Assembly: GCA_947462815.1 (NCBI GenBank)
Contig: CANHQR010000008.1
Span: forward strand, 1 to 64,000
Length of the DNA: 64,000 nucleotides
Reading direction: 5' to 3'
DNA from: Pseudobdellovibrionaceae bacterium
GTDB lineage: Bacteria > Bdellovibrionota > Bdellovibrionia > Bdellovibrionales > JAMPXM01
This document shows positions 49,203 to 58,544 of the stretch, one piece after another. A model generated the notes under the pieces. That model did no database searches and was not told the origin of the DNA. It saw nothing but the letters and a program-made list of their open reading frames with translations. The translations under genes and the position numbers were made by a program. The first letter of the stretch is position 1. Each line of letters begins with the position of its first letter.

Positions 49203-51440
49203 TCACCATTCACCGAGCTGCGAAGGCGGATTTTTGAGATCGGCTTCGGTGTTATCCGCACCACCCACTTTCCATTTGCCGTTGAGGTGCTCGCGCGAAA
49301 TCAACCGGACGGAGTAACCGCTGCGACCGCCAATAGCGCACTTCCCCGGAATCGGTGAATCCGGAAGGGCCGCCTGGGCGCATTGTCCGAATCTCTCGGT
49401 TGGAAAAGCGAAGTTGGTCGCACGATGTGGGGCCCACATCGTCAAAAGATTTCGCCAATCGCGAATCATCCAGTGAACTTGCGGCTGAAGTTGTTGATCA
49501 ATAGCCGGCGAACCGCCAAAGGCTGCTTCAATTTGCCCCTCCAAATTCACATTGGCAAAACCCGTTCCTACGTGCGACCCCAAATCCCCAGCTGGGACAG
49601 CACCGCTGGGCGCGAGTGTGACTCGACCAGAGTTTTGTCGAAGCGGGTTGATGAAAGTCGTCGTGCCTTGTGGATCGATGGAATAATAAGCGACATCAAA
49701 CAAATTAGGAGCCACCATCGCCATTTCGAGGTTACGCAGTCGCGATAAAACCGCGTTGCTCATCATCGCGGGATTCACATAGTCATAAGCGAGCGCGTCA
49801 CCTGTTTGCGCTACGCTGTAGAAACCCGTGAACCAGTTGTACATCAAACGATTGGCGGGAGGTGGCTGGCCGGAAGTTGAGTTCAACGAAAGGGCTCGCA
49901 GGAATTCGCGCCCTAAGCCCTGAGTCAAGTTCGATTGCATTCCCAGAGTGTCGCCAGGGAATCTCGAAAAATTAGGAATGTAAGTTGAATTCGCTGTGGG
50001 CAAACCGGCTCCGGGAAGTTGGCGAGGTGAGGTCAGGCGATCGGTTCTCGAGGACGGGTCCGCGGATGAAATTGGGTCGCTGGAGCTCCACCGATTGCCG
50101 TACCATGGTCCGATTCGCCCGCCGAAGGGTTGCGCGAAGGCTCTCGCTTCTATTGCAATCGGCTGACCAAATGGCGCAAAGGGCTTTCTCGGATTGGCGC
50201 GAGCCTTCACCCCAATCCAAGCCATGCACCAAGGATTCTTTTCGAAGCCTAAAGATGAATGAAAGGGATCTTGCTGGTTGGGCTCACCGGCCACGACAGC
50301 TCGCAAGACGCCCGTGGGATCTAATTGTTGAACCTGATTTTGTTCTTGAATTTGCCCATGATCGACTTGCGATCTCACGGTGAAGGTACAACCTGACTGA
50401 CCCGAAAGGTCTCCCGTCGTATTGAAAAAATAGAGTGCGGTCGTCGTCAAAATCTCCGGGATGGTTGTTTCGCCGGGACGGGCGCCGCCTGCGCAATCAC
50501 CAAGTGATAAGCCGTTGATAAAGTCGACGCTCGGCTGCGAATTGCGGCTCGCCTCTGTGAGATTCTTCAAAACAGTCTTTCGTACACCATCGCGAATCGG
50601 CTGATTGTCTCGATCGCGCGGATCGCCATTCACTAAGTTTGCTCGCAAACTCCAAATGGTTTGCTTTCGAGTCGAGGCCGAGAATTTATACATGCCAAGA
50701 ATGCTAGCCAAAAAGGACCAGTTGAGCGGCGCCGCACTTCTGCAGCTCGCTCCAAACTGCGCCGAGGCTGCGATCGCATTCGCTTGGATGGCCGCATTGA
50801 GTCCAGCTGTATCCGGTGCGCCCCCTGTCGCGTTGATTGCAACAGGAGGTGCGGTAAAGCCTGACGTGTCTTGCCAACAATAGTTTTCGTTGGGGTCGTT
50901 GGTCCGTCGAGCAAATTCGTACCAAAGAGGATTGGCAATACAAGATACCGGCACGGGACCATCTGCGGTCGCCGAGTGATTCTGCAACACATCTTGAAGC
51001 GCGCCCTGCGAACGCGCCGGTACCTGAGGGTCTGTTCGGCGACGGCCCAAAGTTCCTAACACATGATAGCGAAACGCCAACAATTTGTAGTCTTGCCGAA
51101 TCTGAAAATTGATGTGAGCGATCTCGTTCATCAACTCCGCTTGCTTACCGGCAGCGTAGAAGGCCCCCAGATCAACCGCGTTTTGCAAGTTGATCTTGTC
51201 GTGAACAAACAGGCCCATGTTGATCACCATGGCGAAGAACACGAAGAGAATCTGGAAAATGAGGGCGAGGAAAATTGAAACTTGGCCGAGCTCGCTGCGC
51301 AGAGGCCGACGGCGGCCGGTGCTTCTCCAGACGCCTTCGAACATCTCGCGCCAACTCATGACGTCGCAGGACTCCGCTGATGGAATCAGCTTTGGCTCGC
51401 GTTTCAAATGCGTCGAATTGGACCCCTCATGGATCAACAC
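49203..51440 (-). CDS. TadG-like (TadE/G-type N-terminus) large protein
   Basis: 'RRPLRSELGQVSIFLALIFQILFVFFAMVINMGLFVHDKINLQNAVDLGAFYAAGKQAELMNEIAHINFQ'. Start uncertain (51440 TTG or 51359 ATG). Confidence 0.75.
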   Translation of the reverse strand: MLIHEGSNSTHLKREPKLIPSAESCDVMSWREMFEGVWRSTGRRRPLRSELGQVSIFLALIFQILFVFFAMVINMGLFVHDKINLQNAVDLGAFYAAGKQAELMNEIAHINFQIRQDYKLLAFRYHVLGTLGRRRTDPQVPARSQGALQDVLQNHSATADGPVPVSCIANPLWYEFARRTNDPNENYCWQDTSGFTAPPVAINATGGAPDTAGLNAAIQANAIAASAQFGASCRSAAPLNWSFLASILGMYKFSASTRKQTIWSLRANLVNGDPRDRDNQPIRDGVRKTVLKNLTEASRNSQPSVDFINGLSLGDCAGGARPGETTIPEILTTTALYFFNTTGDLSGQSGCTFTVRSQVDHGQIQEQNQVQQLDPTGVLRAVVAGEPNQQDPFHSSLGFEKNPWCMAWIGVKARANPRKPFAPFGQPIAIEARAFAQPFGGRIGPWYGNRWSSSDPISSADPSSRTDRLTSPRQLPGAGLPTANSTYIPNFSRFPGDTLGMQSNLTQGLGREFLRALSLNSTSGQPPPANRLMYNWFTGFYSVAQTGDALAYDYVNPAMMSNAVLSRLRNLEMAMVAPNLFDVAYYSIDPQGTTTFINPLRQNSGRVTLAPSGAVPAGDLGSHVGTGFANVNLEGQIEAAFGGSPAIDQQLQPQVHWMIRDWRNLLTMWAPHRATNFAFPTERFGQCAQAALPDSPIPGKCAIGGRSGYSVRLISREHLNGKWKVGGADNTEADLKNPPSQLGEW

Positions 51441-51549
51441 GGCTACCCCACCCTTCGTCTCAAAATCATAGCACGGTTGTCTCGAAATGATCCCATTGCT
51501 AACCTTAACTATCTACATTTGTGACACTCGCCAGACGGAGGCTTCCCAC

Positions 51550-52572
51550 ATGTTCATCCGCGAATCGCATCCTGACTCCAGCCGACGATCTCTTCGCCGA
51601 ATCGCGCGCTTCGCTTCGCAAATCGCGACGGTTGCCTCGCTGATCTGTCTCCTAGTTTTGTTCGATATTGTCGCTGTCGCGACCGCTACTGGCCAAGTCA
51701 ACTCCGCTGCGAAATCCAACTTCCTCTACGAGGGCTGGTCAAAAGTCCTGATGCAAGGTCAGCATGTTGGCTACATCGTTCAGCGCTATGAGTTCGACAG
51801 CAAAAAGAAGCAATACAAGAGCACATCATTTCTCAAAACCGAAGCCGACGGTCACAAATTCACCGAAAGCCTGATTTCGATTGCCGATGCTGCGCTGAAA
51901 CCCGTTTCCTATCAATACACCAGCATCGTAGGACCCAAGACGATCACCATCGACGCGTCTTTCACGTCGAGCGGAGCGAGTGGCAAGCCTCAGACGATGA
52001 CGGCAGTCGTCAATGAGAATGGCAAGAAGACCACGGTTCGAAACACGCTGCCCAAAGGCGCCTTTCTTTCAAGCTTCCTCGGCTACGTTATGCTGATGGG
52101 CGAACAAGGCATCAAGAAAGGCGTGAAGTACGCCTACGAGGCGGTCGCCGAAGAGGATGCGGGAATTTACAAAGGCGAAGCCTTCATCGCGTCTGAAGAA
52201 AGTGTGGAAGGCATCGCGACCTTCAAAGTCTTGAACACTTTTAAAGGTGCACGCTTCGTGAGTTTGATCACACACAAGGCAGAGGTTCTCGGAACTGAAT
52301 CGCCCGCACAAGGCATCTCAACAGCCTTGGTGGGTAACATGTCCGAGGCCATCGGCTCTCACTCTCTGAACACGGCGACCTTGAACTCCTTGTTCGGCTC
52401 CGTACCCAAAGGTGAAAGCCTCAGCCTGATTCGCATGGCCTCCGGGAGCAAGGCCGTGACGCCTACAGCAAGTGCCCCACCTACTTCTGGAACTTCCACC
52501 AACTCAAAATCCGAAACACCTCAGATCGCGCCGGCTCCTCGCCCTTCTGCGAACTCCACCAAGAGCCCCTGA
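51550..52572 (+). CDS. Secreted hypothetical protein
   Basis: Start MFIRESHPDSSRR; signal 'IATVASLICLLVLFDIVAVATA'; stop overlaps the next ATG (TGATG). Confidence 0.75.
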   Translation: MFIRESHPDSSRRSLRRIARFASQIATVASLICLLVLFDIVAVATATGQVNSAAKSNFLYEGWSKVLMQGQHVGYIVQRYEFDSKKKQYKSTSFLKTEADGHKFTESLISIADAALKPVSYQYTSIVGPKTITIDASFTSSGASGKPQTMTAVVNENGKKTTVRNTLPKGAFLSSFLGYVMLMGEQGIKKGVKYAYEAVAEEDAGIYKGEAFIASEESVEGIATFKVLNTFKGARFVSLITHKAEVLGTESPAQGISTALVGNMSEAIGSHSLNTATLNSLFGSVPKGESLSLIRMASGSKAVTPTASAPPTSGTSTNSKSETPQIAPAPRPSANSTKSP

Positions 52573-53492
52573 TGATCATCTATACGCTTCGCCGACTTCT
52601 GTCCGCTTTGCCGGTACTCTTAGGAGTCTCCGCACTCAGCTTTAGTTTGCTGGCTTTCGTTCCTGGCGATCCCGTCGACATCATGCTGGGTGATCAAGCG
52701 GCGACGGCGGACAAGGATGCTTTACGACGCGAGCTCGGCTTGGATCGACCCTTCACCGAACGACTCGCGGGCTTTTACTCCGGTCTCGCTCGACTCGATC
52801 TGGGAAGATCTCTGCAGTCGCGACGTCCGGTGAGCGAAGAAATTCTCGAGCGCGTTCCCGCGACCATCGAACTCACGATGGGCGCCATGTTCCTTGCCCT
52901 GAGTATCGGCATTCCCTTTGGTGTATTGGCCGCGGTTCGCCGCAACACTTGGGTCGAAAAGTTAGCGCTCGGATACGGACTTGTTGGGATGTCGACGCCG
53001 GGGTTCTGGTTGGGACCCATGTTGATATTGGGTTTCGCGATCCAGCTGGATTGGTTGCCCGTAAGTGAACGCGGCGGACTCGAACATCTCGTACTACCCA
53101 GTCTGACTTTGGCGCTTGGGCTTTCCGCCATTCTCACACAAGTCACACGGGCTTCGATGATTGAAGTCGTGCGCGAAGATTACGTGAACGTCGCTCGCGC
53201 CAAAGGCCTGCGACCTTTCAAGATTTGGTTTAAGCACGCGCTGGCCAACGCGATGATGCCGATCATCACGATCATAGGTCTGCAGTTTGGCGCCTTGCTG
53301 ACGGGAACGGTCATCGTCGAGACCATCTTCGACTGGCCGGGCGTGGGAACCTTGTTGTTCCAGGCCATTCAGCAACGCAACTATCCTCTCGTCCAAGGTT
53401 GCGTATTGTTGATTGCGACCACCTACGTCGTCGTCAATTTGATCACGGATCTCGCCTACGCCGCCGCTAACCCCAAAGTGAGGCTGGGATGA
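52572..53492 (+). CDS. dppB: DppB-family ABC transporter permease
   Basis: 'MIIYTLRRLLSALPVLLGVSALSFSLLAFVPGDPVDIMLGDQA' and 'VVREDYVNVARAKGL'. Confidence 0.93.
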   Translation: MIIYTLRRLLSALPVLLGVSALSFSLLAFVPGDPVDIMLGDQAATADKDALRRELGLDRPFTERLAGFYSGLARLDLGRSLQSRRPVSEEILERVPATIELTMGAMFLALSIGIPFGVLAAVRRNTWVEKLALGYGLVGMSTPGFWLGPMLILGFAIQLDWLPVSERGGLEHLVLPSLTLALGLSAILTQVTRASMIEVVREDYVNVARAKGLRPFKIWFKHALANAMMPIITIIGLQFGALLTGTVIVETIFDWPGVGTLLFQAIQQRNYPLVQGCVLLIATTYVVVNLITDLAYAAANPKVRLG

Positions 53493-54301
53493 AGAAGCTT
53501 AAGCCAAAGTTTTATTTAGGCTGCTTGCTGATTGCCCTCACGACCTTTTTGGCAGTGTTTGCACCGCAGATTGCGCAACAAGATCCGACGGCCATGGATC
53601 TTTCCAAGCGTCATGAAGCTCCTTCCAGCGAAAACTGGATGGGTCGCGACCAAAACGGCGCAGATGTTTTTGCCCAAGTCGCACACGGTGCTCGCGTCAG
53701 TTTGCGGGTGGCCTTCACCGTCGTGCTCTTGAGTGCGGCGATCGGTCTGCTCATCGGCAGCGTGGCCGGCTACATGGGCGGCTGGACGGATAACCTCATC
53801 ATGCGTTTTCTCGACATGTTCTATGCGTTTCCCGGTTTTCTTTTGGCGCTTTCGCTGGTGGCGGTACTCGGTCCCTCGATCGGCAACCTCATCTTCGCTA
53901 TGTGCATCACCGGCTGGACGGGCTACGCTCGACTGGTCCGCGGCGAAGTTCTGCATCTTAAGAATCGAGAGTATGTCACGGGCGCGTTCGCGGCGGGAGC
54001 AGGTCCACTGCGAATTCTCACTCGCCATATTTGGCCGAACCTACTCGGGATTCTCGTCGTTCAGATGACTTTCGGCATGTCGGGAACCATCATCACCGAG
54101 TCCGGACTCTCCTTCCTGGGTCTCGGAGCGCCGCCAACTGTACCGACCTGGGGACAATTGCTGAACTCTGGACGACGTATTCTCGTCGAGGCTCCACATG
54201 TGAGTTTGTTCCCGGGCCTCGCGATCCTTGTGCTTGTATTGGGATTCAATCTTGTCGGCGACGGCCTGCGAGACTGGCTCAACCCCCGCTCCGCCAATTG
54301 A
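53489..54301 (+). CDS. dppC: DppC-family ABC transporter permease
   Basis: 'WMGRDQNGADVFAQVAHGARVSL', 'REYVTGAFAAGAGPLRILTRHIWPN'; overlaps dppB (ATGA). Confidence 0.93.
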   Translation: MKKLKPKFYLGCLLIALTTFLAVFAPQIAQQDPTAMDLSKRHEAPSSENWMGRDQNGADVFAQVAHGARVSLRVAFTVVLLSAAIGLLIGSVAGYMGGWTDNLIMRFLDMFYAFPGFLLALSLVAVLGPSIGNLIFAMCITGWTGYARLVRGEVLHLKNREYVTGAFAAGAGPLRILTRHIWPNLLGILVVQMTFGMSGTIITESGLSFLGLGAPPTVPTWGQLLNSGRRILVEAPHVSLFPGLAILVLVLGFNLVGDGLRDWLNPRSAN

Positions 54302-54323
54302 AAAGCTACGACTGAGGTGATGC

Positions 54324-55463
54324 GTGAGAGAAAAAATCGGCCAGTGTATGATCATCGGTATCAACGGCAGCTCGTTGACCGCCGAAGAGACGGACTTCAT
54401 CGCGCGCGAAAATATTGGCGGTGTTATCCTGATGAAGCGCAACTTCAGCACCCCGGAAGAACTCCACGAACTGACACGCGAGATCCAGAGTATCCATCGC
54501 CGCCAAGCCGATCGAGCGCCTCTCTTTATTGGTGTGGACCAAGAGGGGGGACGCGTCGCTCGTTTTCGTTCGCCTTTCACCGAGTGGCCGCCGCTCGCGG
54601 CACTTGGCAAACTGCAATCTCCCACACTGGCCTTTAATGCGAGCTATCGCTTGGGTCTGGAACTTGTCGCGTTTGGAGTGAATCTGGATTTTGCTCCCTG
54701 CTTGGATATTCTCACCAATCCAGCCAATACCGTCATCGGCGATCGGGCGCTGAGTTCGGATATGGAAACCGTTAGCAAATTGGGGAGCGCCTGCGTGCGC
54801 GGATTTATGAAGTCCGGGGTTGTGCCCGTCGGCAAGCACTTCCCTGGCCATGGCAATACCTTGCTCGATAGCCACGAGGACTTACCTGTCGAGACTCGCG
54901 TCTGGGCGGATCTCGAAGCGCGAGAGCTGGAGCCTTTCAAACGCGCGATCAAAGCGCGGCTACCCATGATTCTCTCCGCTCATGTGAAATTCACTGATGT
55001 CGATGCGGAACTCCCCGCCTCACTGTCGTCAAAATGGCTCAAGGATATTCTCCGCGGTAAACTTCGCTGGCGCGGAGTAACCGTCAGCGACGATCTCGAC
55101 ATGAAGGCTCTTACGAAGCATTTCACCAAAGCTGAGATCGCCGAAAGGGCTTTTGCTGCGGGCAACGACATACTCTTGTATTGCAATGAACCAGACTCGC
55201 ATCAGATCGCTCTCGATGCTGTGGAAAAAGCTGTGCGCGACAAGCGAATCCCGCTGGCCGATTTGATGGCCGCGCATCAGCGCATCCTTGAGCTTAAGCG
55301 CGATCATGAGATCGTGGCCTCCCCAAAGTCCCTCGCCGAGGCGACCGAGCTCATGGGGCACGAGCTTCACCAGAGGCTCTCGCAAGCCATCCGCGCAGGC
55401 CAAGTCCCCGCCGACTTGCTGGAGGCCGCTGGCCCGCCGAAGTCAGAACCACCGTCGGCTTGA
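54324..55463 (+). CDS. nagZ: Glycoside hydrolase family 3 beta-N-acetylglucosaminidase (NagZ-like)
   Basis: 'GVDQEGGRVARFRSPFTEWPPL', 'VGKHFPGHGNTLLDSHEDLP', 'VTVSDDLDMKAL'; GTG start. Confidence 0.93.
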   Translation: MREKIGQCMIIGINGSSLTAEETDFIARENIGGVILMKRNFSTPEELHELTREIQSIHRRQADRAPLFIGVDQEGGRVARFRSPFTEWPPLAALGKLQSPTLAFNASYRLGLELVAFGVNLDFAPCLDILTNPANTVIGDRALSSDMETVSKLGSACVRGFMKSGVVPVGKHFPGHGNTLLDSHEDLPVETRVWADLEARELEPFKRAIKARLPMILSAHVKFTDVDAELPASLSSKWLKDILRGKLRWRGVTVSDDLDMKALTKHFTKAEIAERAFAAGNDILLYCNEPDSHQIALDAVEKAVRDKRIPLADLMAAHQRILELKRDHEIVASPKSLAEATELMGHELHQRLSQAIRAGQVPADLLEAAGPPKSEPPSA

Positions 55464-55655
55464 GGCCTCCTTCATCGAGACGACCTGGACTCAAGAGCCT
55501 GAGATGCCAATTCTCGCCTCTCTTGGGGGCGCCACGTGAAATTTTCACGCGATGGAGTCGCCCAGGGCTCCGGCGTGCGGTGCGCGCGAGGGAACGCAAA
55601 TTGCCCCTCGTTCTGCGTTTGGGCCGAGAGCCCGTCGTGAAACGAGGTAGGGACT

Positions 55656-57161
55656 ATGTCTTCAAAATCAGATCAGTCTCATCGAATCGAAAATCGAGCG
55701 AACTCCGGGCGACAGGACGCTTCGCCGTCTGCTTGGCGCCGACGAGAGAAAGATCGCCGTGCTGGATTTATCGGTCTGAGTATTCTCGTGCACGGCATGA
55801 TGGCCACGTTGATTCTGATTTACGGCCAAAAGATACTGCAGATTGGTGGCGGAGGCCAAGACGGCTCGAGCCATGAAGAGTTCGGTCAAAGTGGAGTGAG
55901 CGCAGGACTCGTTTCACCCTCAAGTACACCGAGTACAATTGCAGATTCGGGCGCAGATTCGGGCGCAGATTCGGGCGCAGATTCGGGCGCAGATTCGGGC
56001 GCAGATTCGGGACTCGAAATCGTACAGCTCGCGGATGCATCGTCTTCCGTCGCGCCAGCATCCGAGCTCCGAAATTCAGCGACTTCAACCCTAACGGCAT
56101 CGACAAGTCCGAATGAACCTCAAGATGGTGTTGTTGTTCCACAGACTCCGATCTCGGAATCGCCACCTGCGCCCACCGAAACCAAAGCCGCACCCCTCAT
56201 CAAATCTCCCATCGCCGCCGCGGTGAACCCCAAGATCCCAAAGTCAGCGCCTCAGGAATCGGCGAAGCCCAAAGCTCCAGTTCAAACTCAAGCCCAGGCC
56301 CAGCCTGCACCAAAGCCGATTGAGCTCAACACTTCCGAGAGTGATGTGCCCACTGAGATGGTCACCGAAGAGCCACCTCAGCTGATGGCCAGTCCTCCTG
56401 ATGTGACCGACGAAACCGAGCCGGAGTCGCGGTCCGAAGCGGAATCGAAACCGAACCTCGTCGCCGCGGCCATAGCTGCAGATCCAGAGGTCGCTGAAGA
56501 GAGGCCCGTCGACAGACCCGTCGACGACGAAGACGAGCGCGAGGCGCCCCGCGCCCAGCTCCTCCCGCCACAAGAGCCGCCACAAGAGATCGAAAAGCAA
56601 ATCGAACCTGAAACCGAAAGTTCGCAGGCGCAGATCCGTGCAGCTCCCGTGACCAGCGAAACGACGGAGGCTTCGAGCGAAACCTCTGACGCGAGCTCCA
56701 CCCAGGCTTCATCCACTTCGAGTGAAACGAAAAGCTCGACAACTCCAGGAATCGGCCTCGGCAATGAAACCGCATCCCAAGGACAAGGCGGCGGCGGTGA
56801 TCCCCGCGGGCTCAAAGGTCCCGTCACAGGAGCCGTTGGTGTGCAAATTCGCGATGCGAGTGAGCTCGCCGCGCTTCCCGGCAATCCCAAACCGAGTTAC
56901 CCCGCACAAGATCGACTGCGAAAATACGAGGGCAAAGCCGTCCTCGTTGGTCGCGTTGGTGCGGATGGAAGAATGTCGCAGGTTTTAGTCGAGCGCAGCT
57001 CGGGATCAGCCGCGATGGATGCCTCGGCCATGGAGGCCTTCAGGCGCTGGCGCTATCGCCCAGGTCAGCAAAGTTGGGCGAGACAGCCCTTCCAATTCCG
57101 ATTGATTGGCGATGCCACCGAGATTCCGGCGCGACTCGGTCAAAACTCTTCGCACCGCTGA
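55656..57161 (+). CDS. TonB family protein
   Basis: N-terminal TM 'AGFIGLSILVHGMMATLILIYG', disordered Pro/Glu/Ser region, C-terminal 'KPSYPAQDRLRKYEGKAVLVGRVGADGRMSQVLVERSSGSAAMDASAMEAFRRWRYRPG'. Confidence 0.9.
   Translation: MSSKSDQSHRIENRANSGRQDASPSAWRRREKDRRAGFIGLSILVHGMMATLILIYGQKILQIGGGGQDGSSHEEFGQSGVSAGLVSPSSTPSTIADSGADSGADSGADSGADSGADSGLEIVQLADASSSVAPASELRNSATSTLTASTSPNEPQDGVVVPQTPISESPPAPTETKAAPLIKSPIAAAVNPKIPKSAPQESAKPKAPVQTQAQAQPAPKPIELNTSESDVPTEMVTEEPPQLMASPPDVTDETEPESRSEAESKPNLVAAAIAADPEVAEERPVDRPVDDEDEREAPRAQLLPPQEPPQEIEKQIEPETESSQAQIRAAPVTSETTEASSETSDASSTQASSTSSETKSSTTPGIGLGNETASQGQGGGGDPRGLKGPVTGAVGVQIRDASELAALPGNPKPSYPAQDRLRKYEGKAVLVGRVGADGRMSQVLVERSSGSAAMDASAMEAFRRWRYRPGQQSWARQPFQFRLIGDATEIPARLGQNSSHR
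55941..56012 (+). repeat. 12-bp in-frame tandem repeat (GCAGATTCGGGC), ~6 copies
   Basis: Period-12 repeat encoding (ADSG)6 in the TonB-like protein. Confidence 0.97.
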
Positions 57162-57219
57162 TCCCCCCCCATGACTTCGCCAACTCGGAACATCTCCGGA
57201 GACTGATTTCAGAAATGAA

Positions 57220-57246
57220 AAACGCCACTCGACCGGAGTGGCGTTT
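57220..57246 (-). terminator. Rho-independent terminator, hairpin AAACGCCACTC/GAGTGGCGTTT
   Basis: 11-bp stem, 5-nt loop; minus-strand reading ends in a T tract (GGCGTTTTTC). Confidence 0.8.
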
Positions 57247-57259
57247 CGTGAGTCAGTAG

Positions 57260-57324
57260 TTTTTTGCGCCCGTTTCTTGCGCCCGTTTTTTGCGCCCGTT
57301 TTTTGGGCCCGTTTTTTGGGCCCG
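57260..57324. repeat. 13-bp intergenic tandem repeat (TTTTTTGSGCCCG) x5
   Basis: Five consecutive 13-bp units: three end GCGCCCG, two end GGGCCCG. Confidence 0.97.
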
Positions 57325-57381
57325 CTTTTCTACGCCAGGCGCTTTTTCAGCTATGGATCAAAGCGATCGACGTCTCGAGGA

Positions 57382-57510
57382 TCAGTCGCCGAACAACTTC
57401 TTGGCCGACTTCGTCGAACCTTTAGTTCGTCGAGCCGCTTTGGCTTTTTTGCCTTGAGTGACTTTTTTGCGACGACGACGCTTCTCAGTACGCATTGTTT
57501 TGGATGCCAT
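57382..57510 (-). CDS. Very basic 42-aa protein MASKTMRTEKRRRRKKVTQGKKAKAARRTKGSTKSAKKLFGD
   Basis: ATG-to-TGA ORF below the 60-aa track cutoff; GGGAG SD-like 7 nt upstream; 18/42 residues Lys/Arg. Confidence 0.75.
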   Translation of the reverse strand: MASKTMRTEKRRRRKKVTQGKKAKAARRTKGSTKSAKKLFGD

Positions 57511-57554
57511 GCTTCAACTCCCTGATTCGCAGATGCTTTTCGCCCTTGGGGGTA

Positions 57555-58472
57555 TCAAAGCGGTAACCACAAGTCAAATGTGTGCCGCGAAGATGCCCCA
57601 GACCGCGTATCTTGCTCATAAGCGTAACCAAAGCTCAAGCGTGGACCGATAAAACCGAGCCCCACCGTGACCCAATTCTCGTCCATGGACTCGATTCGAG
57701 CCGTTCCCAGGCGGAAAGCGAACTCTTTGCGAAAGAAGCTTTCCATGCCCAAACGGAAATCCAATTTCTGATTGGGGTTCCACTTTTGAGCCTTCAAAAC
57801 GTCGGCGCGAACTCGCAAGAGCTCATGCAACTGACCCTGAAGACCGAAGCCCAGCACGGGACGCAGGCGGGCCTCGGTCGCTACGCTATCGGCCGAGGCC
57901 GCGAGATCTCGCGCGACAAAACCCACACCCCAATTCTCATTAAAGGGGAGGATCAAACCGAAGCTTCCCGTATCTTGAGTCAAAGTCCCCTGCGCGTCCC
58001 GATGGATGAGGCGACGTCCTGTCAGACCAATTCCCAACATCACGCGACCTTGCGGACCGAAGGGCGGCAAAAAACCCGCGAGCGAGAACTGGATGTCGTC
58101 TTGAGTGCTCGAGATCGCACCAGGCCCTGCGCGCAAAGCCTCACGTCGAACATAGCTGAGAGCTCCGGCCGCGAGATGATCGGGTCCGCCGTCTGAGAGC
58201 ACCAAACTGAAATCTCGATGTGACCCGCGGCTAGCGTGGGAGATCTGCTGGTGGCCGATCCCGACGTAGTAAGCCTGAATATGAGAAAGCGTTGCAGGAT
58301 TCAGAAACGAGCTCTCTGAGCCATCCACTGCAGCAATCCCGGCACCACCCATCGCGGCGGCGACCGGACCCATGCGATAGGGCTCGGAGGCTTCGGCGCG
58401 ATCGCCAAGGTCGGCAAGTTGCAACCCGCTCCAGAAACCCATCAGCATCAGAATTTTCGCCGTGATTCGCAT
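57555..58472 (-). CDS. Outer-membrane protein, FadL/PorV-like
   Basis: Signal peptide then 'MGPVAAAMGGAGIAAVDGSESSFLNPATLSHIQAYYVGIG'; aromatic alternating beta-strand-like body. Confidence 0.65.
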   Translation of the reverse strand: MRITAKILMLMGFWSGLQLADLGDRAEASEPYRMGPVAAAMGGAGIAAVDGSESSFLNPATLSHIQAYYVGIGHQQISHASRGSHRDFSLVLSDGGPDHLAAGALSYVRREALRAGPGAISSTQDDIQFSLAGFLPPFGPQGRVMLGIGLTGRRLIHRDAQGTLTQDTGSFGLILPFNENWGVGFVARDLAASADSVATEARLRPVLGFGLQGQLHELLRVRADVLKAQKWNPNQKLDFRLGMESFFRKEFAFRLGTARIESMDENWVTVGLGFIGPRLSFGYAYEQDTRSGASSRHTFDLWLPL

Positions 58473-58544
58473 GCGCTTCAGGCTAATGCGACTGCAGCCC
58501 CGAATGCAATGGCCGGCCGAGGAAGTCTTGTGGGCCTTTGGAGA

